DNA of 64,000 nucleotides, taken from assembly GCF_006968745.1 (NCBI RefSeq), contig NZ_CP030118.1, positions 7,590,253 to 7,654,252 of the forward strand. Reading direction: 5' to 3'. Below are positions 60,413 to 64,000 of the stretch, piece after piece; position 1 is the first letter of the stretch, and every line of letters starts with the position of its first letter. Position numbers and translations under genes: made by a program. The notes under the pieces are model-generated. The model was not told where the DNA came from. It made no database searches and was given only the letters and a program-made list of their open reading frames with translations. Origin of the DNA: Brasilonema sennae CENA114 (GTDB lineage Bacteria; Cyanobacteriota; Cyanobacteriia; Cyanobacteriales; Nostocaceae).

Positions 60413-61066
60413 ATGAACGGAAAATTTTTGACCTTTATCGGTGCAGCACTAGCTCTAGCGTTAACCAGCAATGTTGCTGTTGCCCAGTCAGCCAAATACC
60501 TAATAGGTCAATCTAGCGGAGATCCATCCTCTAGATCATCGGGGGAACTCAAACTTTCACCAAGGGTAGATAAGAAAAAGTTTTGTGAGAATTACCCTCT
60601 TAATTCCCGGTGTCAAGGAAGCTCAGCATCTACATCAAGCCCTTCGGATGGCAGTACTGAAACACGAAAGAAACCTTCTGACAGCGGCAACCCTGGTGGT
60701 ACAGGAACACCAGGTACTGCACCTTCTGATCCTGGCACCAGAGGCAATCCCAGCGGCAGCACTGAAGCTGCGCCGCCTCCTGCTGGTAATCCTAGCCTCC
60801 CCAGTGGAGATACTAAAACGACTCCTCCTGGTGGTACAGGCGACATGCCAGCGACTCCTCCTGGTGGAACAACAGGTGCTCCTGACAGCAACACCCCTGG
60901 TGGCACAGCTGTACCAGGTACTGGACCTGCTGACCCAGGCACTACAGGTAATCCCAATGGTACGACTGAAATTGCCCCGCCTCCTACTGGTAACCCTGCT
61001 AACCCTGGTAGCACCACTGATCCCAGCGCTCCAACTTCCCCTGGCTCTCCAGGTTCAAGTAGGTAA
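60413..61066 (+). CDS. Exported Gly/Pro/Thr/Ser-rich low-complexity protein
   Basis: A 217-residue protein with a clear signal peptide ('MNGKFLTFIGAALALALTSNVAVAQSA', cleavage after AVA-Q). A short conserved-looking head contains 'FCENYPLNSRCQG' with two Cys that may form a disulfide. The remaining 150 residues are low complexity, with repeats of 'PGGTG', 'GNP', 'APPP.GNP' and 'DPGT.GNP'. It is preceded by GGTGAAGTAAT and followed by a strong terminator. It may be a secreted, matrix- or envelope-associated protein. No enzyme. Two other long frames over the same DNA are shadows of the repeats. Confidence 0.8.
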   Translation: MNGKFLTFIGAALALALTSNVAVAQSAKYLIGQSSGDPSSRSSGELKLSPRVDKKKFCENYPLNSRCQGSSASTSSPSDGSTETRKKPSDSGNPGGTGTPGTAPSDPGTRGNPSGSTEAAPPPAGNPSLPSGDTKTTPPGGTGDMPATPPGGTTGAPDSNTPGGTAVPGTGPADPGTTGNPNGTTEIAPPPTGNPANPGSTTDPSAPTSPGSPGSSR

Positions 61067-61162
61067 AAATAGCCCAGCACAGATGGAGTCAAGAAGCAGT
61101 CTTAGGTTTGCCTAACTGTTGTTTGTGAAAAAATCTATGCCCTCAGGTAAAAGTCTGGGGTC

Positions 61163-61201
61163 AAAAAATAAAAAGTCCGTCATACGGACTTTTTATTTTT
61201 T
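61163..61201. terminator. Strong bidirectional terminator
   Basis: AAAAAATAAAAAGTCCG (61163-61179) pairs exactly with CGGACTTTTTATTTTTT (61185-61201) around TCATA. It ends both the exported-protein transcript and, on the minus strand, lspA. Confidence 0.85.
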
Positions 61202-61217
61202 ATTTGACTTTTTATCG

Positions 61218-61685
61218 TCATCTACGATGTGAAGCGGGTGTTTTTTGAAAGGTAGCAATCAGTAAGCAAATAATACCGATATTAATAAAGACATCTGCCA
61301 AGTTAAAAACTGGAAAGTTAATGAGTCGAAAATCCAGAAAATCAACTACGTAGCCATGAACAAATCGGTCAATGCCGTTACCGATCGCTCCGCCTAAAAT
61401 AAAACCATAGCCTAGTTGATCCCAAAAATTCAACACTGCAAACCATGCCAGTGCTATCAATGCTAAACTCACTCCTAAAGATAGCCAGCGTAACCACTCT
61501 ACTTTCCCTGTTAACAAACTAAAGGCTGCACCAGTGTTGGTAACGTAGGTGAGGTGAAATATCCCTGGTAACAGGGCTTGTGTCTGTCCTGAGTTAAAGG
61601 TTTGCACCACCCAGTATTTTGTCAGTTGGTCTAAGACAAAAGCTAAAAAGGCAGCAATCCAAAAGAGGAGATTTTTTACACTCAT
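61218..61685 (-). CDS. lspA: Lipoprotein signal peptidase
   Basis: A 155-residue aspartyl membrane protease that cleaves prolipoprotein signal peptides. The start MSVKNLLFWIAAF at 61685 fits the family; the longer frame to 61706 runs into heptamer repeats. Four membrane helices are visible. The catalytic Asp pair lies in 'GAIGNGIDRFVHGYVVDFLDF' and 'FPVFNLADVFI'. 'LTYVTNTGAAFSLL' is also conserved. It would process PstS and Ycf48 lipoproteins encoded in this window. It is followed downstream by the plus-strand terminator and preceded by bioY in the same direction. Confidence 0.96.
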   Translation of the reverse strand: MSVKNLLFWIAAFLAFVLDQLTKYWVVQTFNSGQTQALLPGIFHLTYVTNTGAAFSLLTGKVEWLRWLSLGVSLALIALAWFAVLNFWDQLGYGFILGGAIGNGIDRFVHGYVVDFLDFRLINFPVFNLADVFINIGIICLLIATFQKTPASHRR

Positions 61686-61690
61686 GGTGA

Positions 61691-61725
61691 ATTTGTCATT
61701 TGTCATTTGTCATTTGTCATTTGTC
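61691..61725. repeat. TTTGTCA heptamer tandem repeat
   Basis: Five near-perfect copies of TTTGTCA lie directly upstream of the lspA start. They belong to the short heptamer repeat class and leave no room for a good ribosome binding site. Confidence 0.85.
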
Positions 61726-61754
61726 AACAGTCATTAGTCAAACAACTCTAGACC

Positions 61755-61860
61755 CTTACGGGTTCGCCCTATGGCTAACGCCACGCCTTACGGTGAGTCC
61801 AGCGCTATGCAGGAGGGTTTCCGGACAGAGGCATGTGGCGTCCGCGCTGGCGAACTATTA
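61755..61860. repeat. REP-like repeat patch between lspA and bioY
   Basis: 'ttcgccctatggctaacgccacgccttacgg' (also at 54397-54423) is followed by GAGGGTTTCCGGACAGAGGC (61813-61832), the conserved core of the dispersed family with one base changed. Confidence 0.7.
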
Positions 61861-61882
61861 ACTGTTGACTCTGGACTCATGA

Positions 61883-62470
61883 CTAGTAAAACATCAGGTG
61901 GCGGAGCACGTATGCTATTACGACGACAGCACAAGCTACAGCTAGTTGTCCAGGGAGTGCAAACCAGGAGTATCTAAGCATAGCTTGCATCAAAGACAGA
62001 GTTTCTGTTCCTTGCCATTGCAAAACATAGCTGAGTATCAAATAAGTAATACCGCAGAAGTGGACAATTAACAAGCCACAAAAGCAACTAAAGGCAAGAG
62101 TTTCTAATCGAGGTCTAGCTTTAAAAGCAAAAAACCCACAAATCCACGCTCCAGGGATAAAACCGAGCAAATAACCAAACTGGGATACTTTAACATAACC
62201 AATGCCACCACCATCAGCAAATACTGGTAATAATGTTAACCCCATTACTAGATACGCAATTTGCGAGAGCGCACCAGCATTCTTGCCTCCCAAACAACCA
62301 GCTAGCAGCACCCCACCAATTTGATAGGTGACACCTAGAGAAAGTGCATGAATTCCATATTGACTCCAACTCAACGGTGAGGTGGCGACATAACCTTCTA
62401 AAAAGGTACCACCCATCGTTAGCAATAAGCCAATCATAGACCATAGTAATTGATTGGATGCAGCTAGCAT
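61883..62470 (-). CDS. bioY: Biotin transporter BioY (S component)
   Basis: A 195-residue, six-helix substrate-binding component of the ECF-type vitamin transporter. Residues 'GVTYQIGGVLLAGCLGGKNAGALSQIAYLVMGLTLLPVFADGGGIGYV' form the BioY signature and the biotin pocket. No EcfA or EcfT gene is next to it; solitary BioY proteins can act with shared modules or alone. It is adjacent to lspA in the same direction, a common cyanobacterial order, separated by a repeat patch. Confidence 0.93.
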   Translation of the reverse strand: MLAASNQLLWSMIGLLLTMGGTFLEGYVATSPLSWSQYGIHALSLGVTYQIGGVLLAGCLGGKNAGALSQIAYLVMGLTLLPVFADGGGIGYVKVSQFGYLLGFIPGAWICGFFAFKARPRLETLAFSCFCGLLIVHFCGITYLILSYVLQWQGTETLSLMQAMLRYSWFALPGQLAVACAVVVIAYVLRHLMFY

Positions 62471-62890
62471 TTATAAAGTACTCATGCAAAGGACTCTCGT
62501 ACAAATATGTCAATCAATTAAGTATTTGTTTCTTTAATTTGTGTATGAGCTTATTTTTTTATCTCTGTATTTTAACAATTTCAAAACTTTTATTTTAAGA
62601 CGTTTAGCTGTTTCATAGAACTTTATGACCCCTGAATTGGATAGACTTTTTCAACGACTATTGTTGTATAACGTGTTTTTGTTGAGCTTATACTAAAACA
62701 AAAGTACTATTGTATAATTTATTTTCCGAATTTCCGAATTGCACTGAAAAAATTGAATCGAGTAAAGAATATTATATTTTGCGATATCGGGGTGAGAAAA
62801 AGTAGTCATTTGGATAATCTTAACCTTCTCTTTACTTTCGTACTGTATAGTACGATCGCTTAGCTGGAAAATCACCAAAAAAACATATCC
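62471..62890. other. Divergent AT-rich intergenic region bioY / pstS
   Basis: These 420 bases hold promoters for bioY (minus) and pstS (plus). The pstS side contains the Pho box at 62819-62848. No gene is visible. Confidence 0.6.
62819..62848 (+). promoter_or_regulatory. Pho box upstream of pstS
   Basis: CTTAACCT (62819-62826), TCT, CTTTACTT (62830-62837), TCG and TACTGTAT (62841-62848) form three 8-base direct repeats at 11-base intervals. The first matches the cyanobacterial PhoB/SphR box and the others are degenerate. It lies 43 bases before the pstS start and implies induction by phosphate starvation. Confidence 0.65.
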
Positions 62891-64000
62891 ATGCTTTCTC
62901 GTAACTCTGTAACTAATCTTTCTTGCTTAACAAGAACAGTTTCAGTATTAGCACTGAGCCTCAGCTTAGCTGCTTGTGGTGGACCGGAAGCACAAAACGG
63001 TAATACCACTAGCGAAGCTCCTGGTGGTGCAGCAAAGGATGCTACTGCTAGTGCTCCTGGAAAACTAGACCTAGGTGGAAAGGTGAGCTTGAATGGGGCT
63101 GGTGCCACCTTCCCTGCACCGCTGTACCAAACTTGGTTCCAGGCTTTAAACCAGAAAAATCCCAATCTCCAAGTCAACTATCAACCAGTTGGTAGCGGTG
63201 CTGGAATTGAGCAATTTACCAAAGGTCTTGTAGACTTTGGTGCCAGCGACGTCGCGATGACGGATGAAGAAATCAAGAAAGTCCAAAATGGCGTACTTTT
63301 GCTACCTATGACCGCTGGTAGCATTGTGCTGGCTTACAACTTGCCCGGTGTAGAGGGAGTCAAGCTGACACGGGATGTTTATACCGGTATTTTCTTAGGC
63401 ACTATCAAGTCTTGGAACGACCCGAAAATTGCTGCTGCTAACCCTGGTGCAAAACTTCCCAACACACCAATCACAGTTGTCCATCGTTCTGAAGGTAGTG
63501 GCACCACAGGTGTGTTTACGCAACACCTGAGTGCAATTAATCCAGAATGGAAGTCTAAAGTAGGCAGTGGTAAAACTGTAAGCTGGCCAGTGGGACTTGC
63601 TGCTAAGGGCAATGATGGTGTAACTGCCCAAATACAACAAACTCAAGGCTCAATTGGTTACGTCGAGTTCGCTTACGCCAAAAATAGCAAACTCAATTTT
63701 GCTGCTTTGGAAAACAAAGCTAAGCAATTTGTTGCACCTACCGATCAATCGGCAGCTAAAACTCTGGAATCAGTAACTTTACCAGAAAATCTCCGCGCCT
63801 TCATTACAGATCCAGAGGGTAACGAGTCCTATCCCCTCGTTACCTACACTTGGGTGTTAGTTTACAAAAAATATCCAGATGCCGTAAAAGCCAAAGCAGT
63901 GGAAGCCATGATTGAGTACGGCTTGACCGAAGGTCAGAAAATGGCTATACAACTAGGCTATATCCCTCTCCCCGAAAGCGTGGTGAAAAAAGTGACAGCT
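62891..64000 (+). CDS. pstS: Phosphate ABC transporter substrate-binding protein PstS (3' end outside window)
   Basis: The open frame runs from ATG 62891 to the window end (370 codons, no stop). The signal peptide ends in a lipobox 'LAACGG', so the protein is a lipoprotein anchored in the periplasm. Phosphate-binding elements are 'GAGATFPAPLYQTWFQ', 'QPVGSGAGIEQF', 'FGASDVAMTDEE' and 'HRSEGSGTTGVFTQHL'. It delivers phosphate to the PstCAB transporter, whose genes presumably follow outside. A Pho box precedes it. A short Gly/Ala/Ser-rich spacer at about 38-60 follows the lipidated Cys. Confidence 0.95.
   Translation, partial: MLSRNSVTNLSCLTRTVSVLALSLSLAACGGPEAQNGNTTSEAPGGAAKDATASAPGKLDLGGKVSLNGAGATFPAPLYQTWFQALNQKNPNLQVNYQPVGSGAGIEQFTKGLVDFGASDVAMTDEEIKKVQNGVLLLPMTAGSIVLAYNLPGVEGVKLTRDVYTGIFLGTIKSWNDPKIAAANPGAKLPNTPITVVHRSEGSGTTGVFTQHLSAINPEWKSKVGSGKTVSWPVGLAAKGNDGVTAQIQQTQGSIGYVEFAYAKNSKLNFAALENKAKQFVAPTDQSAAKTLESVTLPENLRAFITDPEGNESYPLVTYTWVLVYKKYPDAVKAKAVEAMIEYGLTEGQKMAIQLGYIPLPESVVKKVTA

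Noticed and set aside
60585..61115. Two long alternative frames (plus 60585-61115, minus 60613-61092) over the exported protein gene
   Set aside because: Low-complexity shadows of the Gly/Pro/Thr repeats; only the 60413 frame has a signal peptide and ribosome binding site.
1..64000. tRNA, rRNA or riboswitch genes
   Set aside because: No cloverleaf with a credible T-loop and anticodon, no rRNA signature and no known riboswitch core could be recognised by eye; a covariance search would be decisive.

Overview
The window is chromosomal DNA of a filamentous, Nostocales-type cyanobacterium. The evidence is a photosynthesis gene set (ndhC-ndhK-ndhJ, rubA-ycf48-psbE-psbF-psbL-psbJ, apcD), very frequent GCGATCGC (HIP1) octamers, heptamer tandem repeats such as CAAAATT and TTTGTCA between genes, and a dispersed GC-rich palindromic repeat family. 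No species is assigned. Gene content is mostly housekeeping, but intergenic space is large and invaded by small repeats and MITE-like elements.

Layout: 1-4.8 kb is an eroded accessory patch with an isochorismatase remnant carrying a palindromic repeat in frame, an intact serine hydrolase of the beta-lactamase fold, and an aminoglycoside-phosphotransferase-fold kinase broken by one in-frame TAA. 4.9-10.3 kb holds ispG, a carboxyl-terminal processing protease, a small cyanobacterial protein and a GH31 alpha-glucosidase. 10.8-14.8 kb is a two-gene minus-strand operon: a CHAT (caspase-like) protease followed by an nSTAND ATPase with eight nearly identical WD40 repeats. The two proteins share a short Gly/Ser/Asn-rich motif, and this pair is the best candidate for an uncharacterised signalling, defence or cell-death system here. 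15.3-20.8 kb has an EF-G-like GTPase, a TPR protein, a small helical ExxH protein and an Rpn/DUF2887 PD-(D/E)XK protein. 21-25.5 kb is the NDH-1 and photosystem II assembly cluster. 25.9-28 kb is groES-groEL under a perfect CIRCE operator.

28-36 kb contains a LuxR-type response regulator, a NIL-domain protein, a 1.2 kb non-coding stretch, a small exported protein just ahead of a large alkaline phosphatase, a nested inverted-repeat element and a CDF metal exporter. 35.4-38.3 kb is a LysR regulator divergent from an NhaC antiporter and an acetyltransferase. 38.4-45.2 kb holds a methyltransferase, asnS with a coupled upstream gene, a DUF6439-type protein, an anti-sigma-like ATPase, rlmD and apcD. 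A 1.6 kb non-coding region precedes purL-purF. The last 13 kb has a periplasmic repeat protein, a lone OppB/DppB-type permease, apt, the DUF3038-DUF4335 pair, an FHA-fused class A penicillin-binding protein, a low-complexity exported protein, lspA-bioY, and a pstS with an upstream Pho box that runs off the window end.

Functional links: ndhCKJ and psbEFLJ with rubA/ycf48 build photosynthetic electron-transfer complexes, and apcD feeds them light energy. pstS and the alkaline phosphatase serve phosphate acquisition. purL, purF and apt serve purine synthesis and salvage. No tRNA, rRNA, CRISPR array or intact insertion sequence was found by eye. Coordinates of stems and motifs were read manually from the sequence.
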